From Massilia sp. YIM B02443 (GTDB lineage Bacteria > Pseudomonadota > Gammaproteobacteria > Burkholderiales > Burkholderiaceae_D), in the NCBI RefSeq assembly GCF_030411955.1, contig NZ_JASNRA010000014.1, forward strand, positions 124,732-166,991: a stretch of DNA of 42,260 nucleotides, given 5' to 3'. The position numbers and the translations under genes are program-made. Of the stretch, positions 26,956-38,168 are shown piece by piece. The number at the start of each line of letters is the position of its first letter. Position 1 is the first letter of the stretch. Under the pieces are notes generated by a model. It was not told the origin of the DNA. It worked only from the letters and a program-made list of their open reading frames with translations, and made no database searches.

Positions 26956-26987
26956 GTAGCAAGCTTTACAGTTTTTGGGAGAATCGC

Positions 26988-28235
<1,248 letters not shown>

Positions 28236-28257
28236 ATATCGTTTGAACCAGCCTTGC

Positions 28258-28281
28258 CCCATCCTGGTCTAACGGGATGGG
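28258..28281 (+). terminator. Hairpin after fabF (weak terminator)
   Basis: CCCATCC (28258-28264) pairs with GGATGGG (28275-28281), 22 bases after the stop. No T-run follows. Confidence 0.4.
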
Positions 28282-28418
28282 CGCTTCCCACGGCTCCGGC
28301 CGTCATCCGATCTCCGGACTGACGCCGGGCGCCGGCGGAAAGAGGGATGTCCCTCGGCCCGCCACCTGTCGCCGGTATTGCGCCGACCGCAGGAACGTCT
28401 TTACTTCCCATCATCATC

Positions 28419-28916
28419 ATGTCGATCGCGGTGTCCGCCGTCGTCAACCCTTCGCGCCGCCTGCGCTGGCTCCTCGCCGCGTTCGGCGCGGCACTGTGCG
28501 CGGTCGCCGTCGCCGTGGGCCTGCTGCTGCCCGAACGCTTCGCCGGCGGCGCCCTTGTGGCGTTGGCGCCGCTTTTCGCCGCACTCCTGCTAGGCCACTC
28601 GTGCATGTTTTTGCCCGCTGCCGCAACGGCGCACCGGATTGATATTTCTGGAGTTGGGCAGCTACGCGTGACGGTACAACAGGACATGTCCGGAAACGGC
28701 GCAGCGGCGCTGCTGCTGCCCGGCGCCACCGTCTGGCCCTGCTGCATGGTGCTGCGATTGCGCGTCGACACCGGCGCCGTGCGCACGCTGGTGCTGCTGC
28801 CCGACAGCGTGGGTTGCGGACAGTACCGCGCGCTGGCGGTGGCCGTGCGCAGCCTCGCCGCCGGCGCCGCCGCCGGGCTGGGGCCCGCGGCGGACGGTGG
28901 GCACAAAATACTTTGA
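28419..28916 (+). CDS. YgfX/CptA-like two-helix membrane protein (tentative)
   Basis: A protein of 165 residues if started at the ATG 28419 (MSIAVSAVV). The frame is open to an ATG at 28347, which has a GGAAAG site and would add 24 residues. Two adjacent transmembrane helices (about 17-38 and 42-62) are followed by a soluble domain with VLRLRVDTGAVRTLVLLPDS and YRALAVAVRSLA, which resembles the YgfX family pattern (strand, then DS...YR.LR..LR). The family has been linked to a toxin-like role in E. coli. A gene of this kind often stands before rpoE in Burkholderiales. Assignment is by pattern only. Its stop codon overlaps the -35 of the rpoE promoter. Confidence 0.5.
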   Translation: MSIAVSAVVNPSRRLRWLLAAFGAALCAVAVAVGLLLPERFAGGALVALAPLFAALLLGHSCMFLPAAATAHRIDISGVGQLRVTVQQDMSGNGAAALLLPGATVWPCCMVLRLRVDTGAVRTLVLLPDSVGCGQYRALAVAVRSLAAGAAAGLGPAADGGHKIL

Positions 28917-28941
28917 ACTTATTGCAGGAGGCCAACTCTTA
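28915..28941 (+). promoter_or_regulatory. Sigma-E-type promoter of rpoE (autoregulation)
   Basis: GAACTT (28915-28920), 16 bases, then TCTTA (28937-28941). This matches the sigma-E consensus (G)GAACTT-N16-TCTGA/TCAAA closely. The predicted start near 28948 gives a leader of about 26 bases before the rpoE GTG. The -35 overlaps the stop of the preceding gene. Confidence 0.75.
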
Positions 28942-28973
28942 GAAAGGGTGGGCCGCCAACTGGGGCATGGTCC

Positions 28974-29576
28974 GTGACGACAGAACGCGAGGGTGATCAG
29001 CTGTTGGTGGAGCGCGTCCAGGCCGGCGACAGGGAGGCCTTCGACCTGCTCGTCTCCAAGTACCAGCGCCGCCTGATGCGCCTGGTGTCGCGGCTGGTCC
29101 ATGATCCCGCCGAGGCCGAAGACGTGGTGCAGGAAACCTTTATCAAGGCATTTCGCGCACTGCGCCATTTTCGCGGTGATTCGGCGTTTTATACCTGGCT
29201 TTATCGAATAGGAATCAATACGGCGAAAAACTTTTTAGTCACCCAAGGCAGGCGCGCACCGACCTCGACTGAGGCGGATGCCGAGCGCGCCGAAGGATTC
29301 GATGACGCCGATAGCTTGCGCGACATTAATACACCGGAATCGGTACTCGCCAGCAAGCAGATCGCCCATACAGTGAACGCGGCCATGGAAGCATTGCCGC
29401 TGGAATTGCGCACGGCAATTGTCTTGCGCGAAATCGAAGGACTCAGCTACGAGGAAATCTCCGAAGTGATGGCCTGTCCAATAGGTACCGTGCGCAGCCG
29501 GATTTTCCGGGCGCGCGAAGTCATTGCCGAGAAATTGCGCCCTTTGCTCGATTTCCCGGTTGACAAACGTCGGTAG
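28974..29576 (+). CDS. rpoE: RpoE, sigma-E extracytoplasmic stress sigma factor (GTG start)
   Basis: A 200-residue ECF sigma factor. Region 2 (about 25-95) contains DPAEAEDVVQETFIKAFR and the -10 binding YTWLYRIGINTAKN. Region 4 (about 130-190) has LPLELRTAIVLREIEGLSYEEIS and GTVRSRIFRARE. It directs transcription of envelope stress genes. GTG at 28974 is chosen because it aligns with the E. coli start (EGDQLLVERVQ against TDQVLVERVQ); the ribosome site is weak. It leads rpoE-rseA-mucD-glutaredoxin, behind a promoter that it probably recognises itself. Confidence 0.95.
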   Translation: MTTEREGDQLLVERVQAGDREAFDLLVSKYQRRLMRLVSRLVHDPAEAEDVVQETFIKAFRALRHFRGDSAFYTWLYRIGINTAKNFLVTQGRRAPTSTEADAERAEGFDDADSLRDINTPESVLASKQIAHTVNAAMEALPLELRTAIVLREIEGLSYEEISEVMACPIGTVRSRIFRAREVIAEKLRPLLDFPVDKRR

Positions 29577-29625
29577 GTAGCGGGATCGTACGAACACAGC
29601 ATATATTGAACAAAGACCGACGGCG

Positions 29626-29961
29626 ATGGACGCACCGATGGACACCAATAGAAAATTACGCGAGCACATTTCTGCCTTCAAGGATGGCGAATTGCCGGAA
29701 GCCGACGTGGAGCTGGCGCTGGCTGCCATGCACGGCAGCGACGGGCAAGCCGCCTGGGTCTTGTACCACCTGATCGGCGACACCTTGCGCCAGACCGACG
29801 GCGCCGGCGCGGCCACGGTTCCCTTGCCGGGGCTGTCGCCAGGGTTCCGCGCGCGCCTGGCCGAGCGCCTGGCGGCCGAGCCCCCGCCGGTGCGGCGCCC
29901 GAGCGTCTCGTCCGAGCCCACCGGGTTGGCCGCGGTGCTGGCCAAGTCGGCGTCGTCCTGA
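29626..29961 (+). CDS. rseA: RseA-type anti-sigma factor, short form without membrane segment
   Basis: A 111-residue protein. Residues 10-60 match the RseA N-terminal domain: REHISAFKDGELPEADVELAL then WVLYHLIGD.LR, which in E. coli clamps RpoE at the membrane. Normal RseA (about 200 residues) continues into a transmembrane helix and a periplasmic domain bound by RseB. Here the protein ends after a Pro-rich stretch with no hydrophobic segment, and rseB is absent. The next 110 bases contain no remnant in any frame. It could not be cut by DegS/RseP in the usual way. ATG 29626 or 29638 could be the start. It follows rpoE by 49 bases. Confidence 0.8.
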   Translation: MDAPMDTNRKLREHISAFKDGELPEADVELALAAMHGSDGQAAWVLYHLIGDTLRQTDGAGAATVPLPGLSPGFRARLAERLAAEPPPVRRPSVSSEPTGLAAVLAKSASS

Positions 29962-29988
29962 CGCCGGCAAGGTCCTTTCCCCCGGGGT

Positions 29989-30012
29989 GCGCCGCGCAGG
30001 CCGGCGCGGCGC
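29989..30012 (+). terminator. GC-rich hairpin after rseA
   Basis: GCGCCGCGC (29989-29997) pairs with GCGCGGCGC (30004-30012), loop of 6 bases, 28 bases after the rseA stop. No T-run follows, so it may act as a pause, an attenuator or an RNA-stabilising element rather than a full stop. Confidence 0.45.
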
Positions 30013-30021
30013 GACAAAGCG

Positions 30022-30053
30022 CTGGAATTGGCTTACCATTAAGTCAATTCCAG
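30022..30053 (+). promoter_or_regulatory. 14-base dyad directly upstream of mucD
   Basis: CTGGAATTGGCTTA (30022-30035) and TAAGTCAATTCCAG (30040-30053) pair along 14 positions with one G-T and a loop CCAT. It ends 18 bases before the mucD ATG. As DNA it could be an operator; as RNA a hairpin near the ribosome site. GGAATT-N14-TCAAT inside it is a poor sigma-E match. Confidence 0.55.
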
Positions 30054-30071
30054 ACCTGACAACCCCATCCC

Positions 30072-31604
30072 ATGACACGCAAAACCGTTAGCCTGCATTC
30101 CTGCAACGCCGAGCTCGTCCAGACTGGCGTGCGCCCATCTTCCCGTCCTGTTTCCCTGTCCTTGCTGATGTCGGCACTCGTGCTGGCCGGCGCCGTCGCC
30201 GTGCCGGCGCCGGCCCAGGCCGCCGGCCAGGCAGGCAAGCCGGTGCCGGCGCCGGTCGTCACCGGCCTGCCCGATTTCTCCGACCTGATCGACAAGGCCG
30301 GCCCGGCCGTCGTGAATATCCGCACCACCGAGCGCGTGATGCGCGGCGGCGGCGGTGGCGCCGAAGACGAGATGCTGGAACTGTTCCGGCGCCACTTCGG
30401 CATGCAGATCCCGCGCGGTGGCCGCCGCGGCCCGCAGCAGCAGGAAGAGCAGGAAGTGCAGCGCGGCGTCGGCTCCGGCTTCCTGATCTCGGGCGACGGC
30501 TTCGTGCTGACCAACGCCCACGTGGTCGAGGGCGCCGACGAAGTCACCGTCACGCTGACCGACCGCCGCGAATTCAAGGCCAAGGTGCTGGGCGCCGACC
30601 GCCGTTCCGACGTCGCCGTGCTGAAGCTCGACGCCAGCGGCCTGCCTTACCTGCGCACCGGCGACTCGAGCAAGATCCGGGTCGGTGAATGGGTGGTGGC
30701 GATCGGCTCGCCGTTCAATCTCGACAATACCGTGACCGCCGGCATCATCTCGGCCAAGTCGCGCGACACCGGCGACTTCCTGCCACTGATCCAGAGCGAC
30801 GTCGCGGTCAATCCCGGTAACTCGGGCGGTCCGCTGATCAATATGCGCGGCGAAGTGATCGGCATCAATTCGCAGATCGCGACCCTCTCCGGCGCCTACA
30901 ACGGCATCTCGTTCGCGGTGCCGATCGACGAAGTGATGCGCGTGGCCGAACAGCTCAAGCAAAGCGGTCGCGTGACGCGCGGCCGCCTGGGCGTGCAGAT
31001 CAGCGAAGTCACGCGCGACGTAGCCGAGTCGCTCGGCCTGGGCAAGGCGCGCGGCGCCGAAGTCTCGATGGTCGAGCCGGGCGGCCCGGCGGAGAAGGGC
31101 GGGATCAAGGTCGGCGACATCATCCTGCAATTCAACAAGCAGCCGATCGAGACCACCCGCGACCTGCCGCGCCTGGTCGGCGCATCGAAGGTCGGCAGCC
31201 GCGCCACCGTCACCGTGTGGCGACGCGGATCCCAGGTCGAGCTGCCGGTCACCATCGTCGAGCTGCAGGATGAAAAGACCGCGCCGGGCGGCCGGCCGGC
31301 GCCGAAGAAGCCGGCGCCAGGTGCGGCGCCGAACGCGCTCGGCCTGCACGTGGCCGACGTGCCGGCTGCGGAGCGGCGCGAGCTGGGCATCGAGAGCGGG
31401 GTGATGGTCGAGAATGCGCAGGGCGTGGCGGCCACCGCCGGCATCCGTCCGGGCGACCTGGTGCTACAATGGAATAACACGCCGGTCACCAGCGCCCAGC
31501 AGTTCAACGCACTGCTGGCCAAGCACGACAAGACCAAACCGGTGGCGCTGCTGGTGCAGCGCGAGGGCACCACGCAATACCTGACCCTCAAGCCGCGCCA
31601 GTGA
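30072..31604 (+). CDS. mucD: MucD/DegP-type periplasmic serine protease (HtrA family)
   Basis: A 510-residue Do-like protease and chaperone that degrades misfolded periplasmic proteins. The signal peptide ends near residue 50 (APAQA). The catalytic triad is His150 (TNAHVVEG), Asp180 (RRSDVAVLK) and Ser251 (NPGNSGGPLIN). Two PDZ domains follow, about 280-370 and 410-505. A long N-terminal region before the hydrophobic core is unusual, and a later start is possible. It stands in the sigma-E locus as in Pseudomonas algU-mucABCD, but without an rseB/mucB gene between. The last 4 bases overlap the next gene. Confidence 0.95.
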   Translation: MTRKTVSLHSCNAELVQTGVRPSSRPVSLSLLMSALVLAGAVAVPAPAQAAGQAGKPVPAPVVTGLPDFSDLIDKAGPAVVNIRTTERVMRGGGGGAEDEMLELFRRHFGMQIPRGGRRGPQQQEEQEVQRGVGSGFLISGDGFVLTNAHVVEGADEVTVTLTDRREFKAKVLGADRRSDVAVLKLDASGLPYLRTGDSSKIRVGEWVVAIGSPFNLDNTVTAGIISAKSRDTGDFLPLIQSDVAVNPGNSGGPLINMRGEVIGINSQIATLSGAYNGISFAVPIDEVMRVAEQLKQSGRVTRGRLGVQISEVTRDVAESLGLGKARGAEVSMVEPGGPAEKGGIKVGDIILQFNKQPIETTRDLPRLVGASKVGSRATVTVWRRGSQVELPVTIVELQDEKTAPGGRPAPKKPAPGAAPNALGLHVADVPAAERRELGIESGVMVENAQGVAATAGIRPGDLVLQWNNTPVTSAQQFNALLAKHDKTKPVALLVQREGTTQYLTLKPRQ

Positions 31605-31894
31605 ATGCGCAGCCAGGATCGCAGGCATTGATGCCTGCGATCCCGTTCACCCTGTATTCGCGCAGCTGGTGCCACCTGTGCGAAGACATGCTGGCCGCGT
31701 TGCGATCGCTGGAAACGCCGGCGCGGCCGTTCGCCATCAGCGTGCTCGACGTGGATGCCGACCCGGCGCTCGTGGCGCGCTTCGACGAGCTGGTGCCGGT
31801 GCTGTACGGCGACCCGGCCGGCCCCGAGCTATGCCATTACTTCCTGGATGCGGACGCTGTGCAACGCTACCTGGCCGCGTACGGCGCCGGCTAG
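31601..31894 (+). CDS. Glutaredoxin-like (DUF836) thiol-redox protein
   Basis: A small thioredoxin-fold protein of 97 residues from GTG 31601, or 87 from ATG 31631. The redox pair CHLC (24-27 from the GTG) follows a beta strand (FTLYSRSWC), then come DVDADPALVARFDELVPVL and a C-terminal helix, as in DUF836 glutaredoxin-like proteins. The GTG overlaps the mucD stop (GTGA), which favours coupling; the ATG is the safer start by N-terminal alignment. This gene often sits between mucD and lepA in Burkholderiales. Substrates are unknown. It converges on the minus-strand metallopeptidase with a single base between stops. Confidence 0.8.
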   Translation: MNAQPGSQALMPAIPFTLYSRSWCHLCEDMLAALRSLETPARPFAISVLDVDADPALVARFDELVPVLYGDPAGPELCHYFLDADAVQRYLAAYGAG

Positions 31895-31895
31895 C

Positions 31896-32861
31896 TCACG
31901 CCGCCATCAATTCCTGCGCCGCGCCTATGTCCTCCGCCTTGCCCAGCAGGCGCTCCATGAACGCGCGCCGCGATGCGCTGCGCGCACTAGCCCAGAACGG
32001 TTCAAGCCAGGCCTGCGGCGCGCCGTCGAGGTCGATGCGCACCGCGTACGGCCGTCCCAGCATCTGCGTGTGCACCCAGGTGGCGAAGCACTCGGCGAAA
32101 TCGTCGTAGGGATTGGTGGCGCCGTACAGGCTGGGATACCCGCTCAACTCGAGCCCCGCATAAGCTGTCACCAGTGCCGCGCTGGGCAGCTTGTTGGCGC
32201 CATAAAAGTCGACCGCACCGCGCAATGCGAAGTCGCACCCCGCGTGCGGCACGAAGCGCCCGGCCGCATCCGCCGTCCAGCCCAGGTCGAGGAAGGGGAA
32301 GGCGCGCGCCGGCGCCGCTTCCCACCAGCGCGGCAGGAAGTCGCCGCCGGCGCTGAGCACGTGCCCGAATTCGTGCAGTAGCAAAAATTGCAGTGCTCCG
32401 GCGCGGGTGTCGTCGGGAGCCGTCGCGATCGCGGTATCGAGCGTGAAGCCGCCGTCGGCATGAAACGGCAGGTTGTCCTTCCAGCTGGCCCAGGCATTCG
32501 CGCCGCATTCGGCCATCAGCCCGGCGTCGAGCAGCACGATGCAGCCCAGCAGGCTGTTGTCGCCCGCGTCGAGCACGATGTCGGTGATGCCGCACGAACC
32601 CAGGCCGCGCCCGATGCAGATCCCGAGCAGGCGCGGCGCCACCAGCGCGCGCACGCGCTCGGGCATCCCGGCCAGTGCCTCCTCGAGGTCGGTGCGCAGG
32701 GCGGCGTCGACCGGCAGCGCTTCCGGAACCGCATCCACGCCGGTGGCGAGGTTCACCTGGTGCACGAAGTCGCGCACGGCCGGCGGCAGCGGCAACAGGC
32801 GCTGGTGCAGGGGAAGCTGGAGCAGTTCGGTCCAGGCGAGCGGGGTGGTGGTCGAGATCAT
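31896..32861 (-). CDS. Putative zinc metallopeptidase (HExxH), family unknown
   Basis: A 321-residue protein without signal peptide or membrane segment. It has a zincin signature HEFGH at 163-167 in LLLHEFGHVLSAGG, and a likely third zinc ligand Glu257 in NPYDDFAECFAT, about 90 residues later, the spacing of gluzincin-like folds. The segment SLYGATNPYDDFAE resembles the second metal motif of several uncharacterised zincins. Six or seven cysteines are present. I recognise no named family. It lies on the minus strand inside an otherwise plus-strand locus, one base from the converging glutaredoxin-like gene and divergent from lepA. Catalytic activity is inferred from motifs only. Confidence 0.7.
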   Translation of the reverse strand: MISTTTPLAWTELLQLPLHQRLLPLPPAVRDFVHQVNLATGVDAVPEALPVDAALRTDLEEALAGMPERVRALVAPRLLGICIGRGLGSCGITDIVLDAGDNSLLGCIVLLDAGLMAECGANAWASWKDNLPFHADGGFTLDTAIATAPDDTRAGALQFLLLHEFGHVLSAGGDFLPRWWEAAPARAFPFLDLGWTADAAGRFVPHAGCDFALRGAVDFYGANKLPSAALVTAYAGLELSGYPSLYGATNPYDDFAECFATWVHTQMLGRPYAVRIDLDGAPQAWLEPFWASARSASRRAFMERLLGKAEDIGAAQELMAA

Positions 32862-33180
32862 GGCGTCACGGGTGATGGCGCCGGTGGCGCCGATGGATTC
32901 TTAACGGCTGAGCTCGAGATTACTTGAAGGCAATTGCTTACGCCTGGGCGCAGAGCGTGCACCGCAGGGGCCGCCCCCCAGAAACCGGGCTTTCTAACCC
33001 GAAATCCGGTAAAATGCGGGGCTTGGCGCCGATCGCGCCCTGTTTTCGCGATCGAAGCCCGTTCCATGAGGCGCGTGCCTGAGAAGACTGTTCTTCCGGC
33101 GCTGCGCTTTTTTGCGCTTCACGTTCCGCCCGCGGGTGCTGTGCTGCGCCTGCCATCCTTTTTGGTTTTGATTTTTGTTA
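32862..33180. other. Divergent gap before lepA with promoter-like and stem-loop sequences
   Basis: A 319-base gap. TAAAAT at 33010-33015 is the best -10 candidate for lepA, giving a leader of about 160 bases. The leader contains the long stem-loop 33019-33060, a smaller GAAGA/TCTTC hairpin and T-rich sequence just before the lepA ATG, with no clear Shine-Dalgarno. I see no gene here. Confidence 0.5.
33019..33060 (+). promoter_or_regulatory. Stem-loop in the lepA leader
   Basis: GGGCTT (33019-33024) pairs with AAGCCC (33055-33060) and CGATCGCG (33030-33037) with CGCGATCG (33047-33054), a 14-bp stem with one 5-base bulge on the 5' side and a 9-base loop. It lies just after the likely -10, about 120 bases before lepA. 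No T-run follows on the plus strand. Confidence 0.5.
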
Positions 33181-34973
<1,793 letters not shown>

Positions 34974-34974
<1 letters not shown>

Positions 34975-35903
34975 TGAATCTGCAGCCGATCCTGAGCAAT
35001 TTCGCCTTGATCCTGTTCGTGGCGATGGTGATCACGGGCGTGATCTGGTGCCTCGATACCTTTGTCCTGTCCAAGGCGCGCCGGCGCGCCGCCGACGCCG
35101 CGCTGCGCGAGTACGATGCGCGCAACGCCAAGCTGGCCGCCGACGGCATCAAGCTCGACAGCAACAACAACCGCGCCGCGATCGAGCAGGCCCACCTGCG
35201 CCAGCCGACCTGGGTCGAGTACTCGGGCAGCTTCTTCCCGGTGATCGCGCTGGTGTTTATCCTGCGCTCGTTCCTGTGGGAGCCGTTCAAGATCCCGTCG
35301 TCGTCGATGGTGCCGACCCTGCTGGTGGGCGACTTTATCCTGGTGAACAAGTACACCTATGGTATCCGGCTGCCGATCATCAACCAGAAGGTGATTGCGG
35401 TGAACGATCCCCAGCGCGGCGACGTGATGGTGTTCAAGTACCCGAAGGACATGAACCAGGATTACATCAAGCGCGTCATTGGCGTGCCCGGTGATAAAAT
35501 CAGCTACGCCGACAAGCGCCTGACGGTCAACGGCAAGGCGGTCGAATACACCGCGCTGGACGATTACCTGGACGACCAGCATCCGGAATACCACAAGCAG
35601 TTCGTCGAAAATCTGCCGAACGGGACGGGCGTGACCCAGCACCGCATCCTGAACACCGATGGCCGCCGTAGTATCGACATGGGCGCGGTCGACGAGTTCC
35701 CGCTGCGCGAAGCCTGCGACTACACGCTCGACCGCTTCACCTGTACCGTCCCGGAAGGCCATTACTTCATGATGGGCGACAACCGCGACAACAGTGCCGA
35801 CAGCCGCTACTGGGGCTTCGTCCCGGACCGCAACATCGTCGGCAAGGCCTTCGTGGTGTGGATGAACTTCGGCAAGTTCGACCGCATCGGCGGCATCAAG
35901 TAA
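34974..35903 (+). CDS. lepB: Signal peptidase I
   Basis: A 309-residue membrane protease that removes signal peptides from exported proteins. There are two transmembrane segments (about 8-28 and 86-101) with a cytoplasmic loop between. The catalytic Ser111 is in IPSSSMVPTL and Lys166 in DYIKRVIGVPGD; later GDNRDNSADSRYWG is family box E. Length is similar to E. coli LepB (324). It is coupled to lepA by a TAATG overlap. Confidence 0.96.
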
Positions 35904-35949
35904 GCATCACCCCAGTACGTCCGGCAACGACAGCGAGCGAAAGGCGCCC

Positions 35950-36360
35950 ATGGACCGCAAGCAGTGGAGCAAACCGCAGCAGCAGCGCGGCATCTCGATT
36001 ACCGGACTGATCGTGGCGCTGGCCGTGCTCGGCGTGGTCGGCATCTTCGCGCTGCGCCTGATCCCGGCCTACGTCGAGTACAACGCGATCAAGAAAGCGA
36101 TCGGCCAGGCCAAGCAAGCCGGCGGCACGGTGCGCGACATGCAGGCCGCGTTCGACCGCAACGCCGACATCAACAACGTCGAGGCGATCACCGGGCGCGA
36201 CCTGGTGATCACGCGCGACGGGGAGCAGCCTGAAATCAGCTTCTCCTATGAAAAACGCCTGCCGCTGGCCGGCAACGTCAGCCTGCTGATCGACTTCGCC
36301 GGCACCACCGACCCGAGCGGCACGGTGGCCACGGCGGACGACACCCAGGCGGCGCGCTGA
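35950..36360 (+). CDS. DUF4845 single-pass membrane protein
   Basis: A 136-residue protein with a short basic cytoplasmic start, a transmembrane helix at about 15-36 ([23 protein letters not shown]) and a periplasmic domain with [16 protein letters not shown] and a late GNVSLLIDF. It matches DUF4845, regularly found between lepB and rnc in beta- and gammaproteobacteria. The N terminus QRGISITGL looks like a type IV pilin start but lacks the processing Gly-Phe/Met-Thr-Leu pattern. Function unknown. Confidence 0.82.
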   Translation: MDRKQWSKPQQQRGISITGLIVALAVLGVVGIFALRLIPAYVEYNAIKKAIGQAKQAGGTVRDMQAAFDRNADINNVEAITGRDLVITRDGEQPEISFSYEKRLPLAGNVSLLIDFAGTTDPSGTVATADDTQAAR

Positions 36361-36427
36361 ACCGGCGCAACGTCACCACATCCAGAACCACGCGGCGGGT
36401 ACATCCTGTCGCCATGAAACATCGACA

Positions 36428-37222
36428 ATGAATCTTCAGTTATTGCAAACGCGCTTGGGGTATACGTTCCGGGATATCGGGCTGCTGCAACAAGCCCTGA
36501 CCCATCGTAGCCATAGCAGTCTGCATAACGAGCGCCTGGAATTCCTGGGCGACTCGATCCTGAACTGCGTCGTGGCCTCGATCCTGTACGAACGCTTCGC
36601 CGCGCTCGACGAAGGCGACCTGTCGCGCCTGCGCGCCAACCTGGTCAAGCAGCAGACGCTGTTCGAGATCGCCCAGAAACTCAACCTGTCGCAATTCCTG
36701 CGCCTGGGCGAGGGCGAACTGAAGTCGGGCGGGTTCCGCCGCCCGTCGATCCTGGCCGACACCCTGGAAGCGCTGCTCGGCGCGATCTTCCTGGACAGCG
36801 GCTTCGACAGCGCGCGCGACGCCATCCGCGCCTTCTACATTCCGCTGCTGGATTCGGTCGACCCGGGCACGCTGGGCAAGGACGCCAAGACCCTGCTGCA
36901 AGAATTTTTGCAGGCCAAGCGCATCCCGCTGCCGACCTATAACGTGATCGCCACCCACGGCGCGGCACATAGCCAGGAATTCGAGGTCGAATGCCTGGTG
37001 CCGAAGCTGAACGTGCAGGTGTTCGGCCGCGGCGGCAGCCGCCGCGCCGCCGAGCAGGCCGCCGCGCAGCTGGCGCTGGCGGCGGCCCAGCAAGCCCTGA
37101 CCCGCGCCCCGGGCGCGCGCAAGGGCAAGCCGCGCGCCGCCCAGCTCAAGCTGGCCGGCATCGGCACCAACCAGTCCGACGCGGATGCCGGCCAGGCCGA
37201 CGCCCCTGCGCAATCGAAATAA
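36428..37222 (+). CDS. rnc: Ribonuclease III
   Basis: A 264-residue dsRNA endonuclease for rRNA and mRNA maturation. The signature [10 protein letters not shown] is at 34-43, with metal-site Asp42 and Glu114 in DTLEALLG. The dsRNA-binding domain covers about 150-225. About 38 residues of Ala/Lys/Arg-rich tail extend beyond the E. coli length (226). It lies between DUF4845 and era, 16 bases before era; rnc-era pairing is conserved. Confidence 0.96.
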   Translation: MNLQLLQTRLGYTFRDIGLLQQALTHRSHSSLHNERLEFLGDSILNCVVASILYERFAALDEGDLSRLRANLVKQQTLFEIAQKLNLSQFLRLGEGELKSGGFRRPSILADTLEALLGAIFLDSGFDSARDAIRAFYIPLLDSVDPGTLGKDAKTLLQEFLQAKRIPLPTYNVIATHGAAHSQEFEVECLVPKLNVQVFGRGGSRRAAEQAAAQLALAAAQQALTRAPGARKGKPRAAQLKLAGIGTNQSDADAGQADAPAQSK

Positions 37223-37238
37223 CCAGGAACACCATCGC

Positions 37239-38135
37239 ATGAGCACTACCCCAGAAAACTTCCGCTGCGGCTATATCGCCATCGTCGGCCGTCCCAACGT
37301 CGGCAAGTCGACCCTGATGAACGTGCTGATCGGCGCCAAGGTGTCGATCACCTCGCGCAAGGCCCAGACCACGCGCCACCGCATCACCGGCGTCCAGACC
37401 CGCGATGACGCCCAGTTCATCTACGTCGACACGCCGGGCTTCCAGACCCGCCACGCGAATGCGCTGAACAAGACGCTGAACAAGACCGTCTCCAACACCC
37501 TGACGTCGTCGGACGTGATCCTGTTCCTGGTCGAGGCCGGCACCTTCGGCGCCGCCGACGAGCAGGTGCTGAACCTGTTGCCGAAGAACGTGCCGGTGGT
37601 GCTGGTCATCAATAAAGCGGACCGTGTGAAGGACAAGGCGGTGTTGATGCCGTTCGCCCAGAAGATCGCCGCCATGCGCGACTTCACCGCCATCGTGCCG
37701 GTGTCGGCCAAGCTGCGCTTCCAGGTCGACGCGCTGGAAAACGAGATCAAGCGCCACCTGCCGGAAAACGAGCCGGTGTTCGGCCCGGACGACATCACCG
37801 ACCGCAGCGAGAAATTCCTGGCGGCCGAGATCGTGCGCGAAAAAGTGTTCCGCCTGCTGGGCGACGAATTGCCGTACACCAGCACCGTCCTGATCGAGCA
37901 GTTCGAGCAGGAAGGCAATCTGCGCCGCATCTTCGCCGCCATCCTGGTCGAGCGCGACACGCATAAATCGATGATCATCGGTAACAAGGGTGCGCGCCTG
38001 AAAGAGATCTCGACCCAGTCCCGCCTGGACATGGAAAAGCTGTACGGCGGCCCGGTGTACCTGGAGATATGGGTCAAGGTCAAATCGGGCTGGGCCGACA
38101 ACGAAGCGGGCCTGCGCGCCTACGGCTACGAGTAA
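37239..38135 (+). CDS. era: Era, GTPase for 16S rRNA and 30S maturation
   Basis: A 298-residue GTPase. G1 is GRPNVGKS (17-24), the switch region has TTRHRITG, G3 DTPGF and G4 NKAD. The KH domain near the C terminus includes [12 protein letters not shown] and binds the 3' end of 16S rRNA. The frame is open back into rnc, but the ATG at 37239 with AGGA upstream gives the usual length (E. coli 301). Confidence 0.97.
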   Translation: MSTTPENFRCGYIAIVGRPNVGKSTLMNVLIGAKVSITSRKAQTTRHRITGVQTRDDAQFIYVDTPGFQTRHANALNKTLNKTVSNTLTSSDVILFLVEAGTFGAADEQVLNLLPKNVPVVLVINKADRVKDKAVLMPFAQKIAAMRDFTAIVPVSAKLRFQVDALENEIKRHLPENEPVFGPDDITDRSEKFLAAEIVREKVFRLLGDELPYTSTVLIEQFEQEGNLRRIFAAILVERDTHKSMIIGNKGARLKEISTQSRLDMEKLYGGPVYLEIWVKVKSGWADNEAGLRAYGYE

Positions 38136-38168
38136 ATCCTACCCCCACAGGAGCCTGTCCCCACGCGC

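Noticed and set aside
30024..30048. Sigma-E promoter for mucD within the dyad
   Set aside because: GGAATT and TCAAT are imperfect and only 14 bases apart; too weak to call as a promoter.
33175..33180. TTG start two codons before the lepA ATG
   Set aside because: The ATG at 33181 matches the conserved LepA N terminus.
35990..36050. DUF4845 protein as a type IV pilin-like protein
   Set aside because: The hydrophobic N-terminal segment looks similar, but the prepilin cleavage pattern with Glu at +5 is missing and gene context fits DUF4845.
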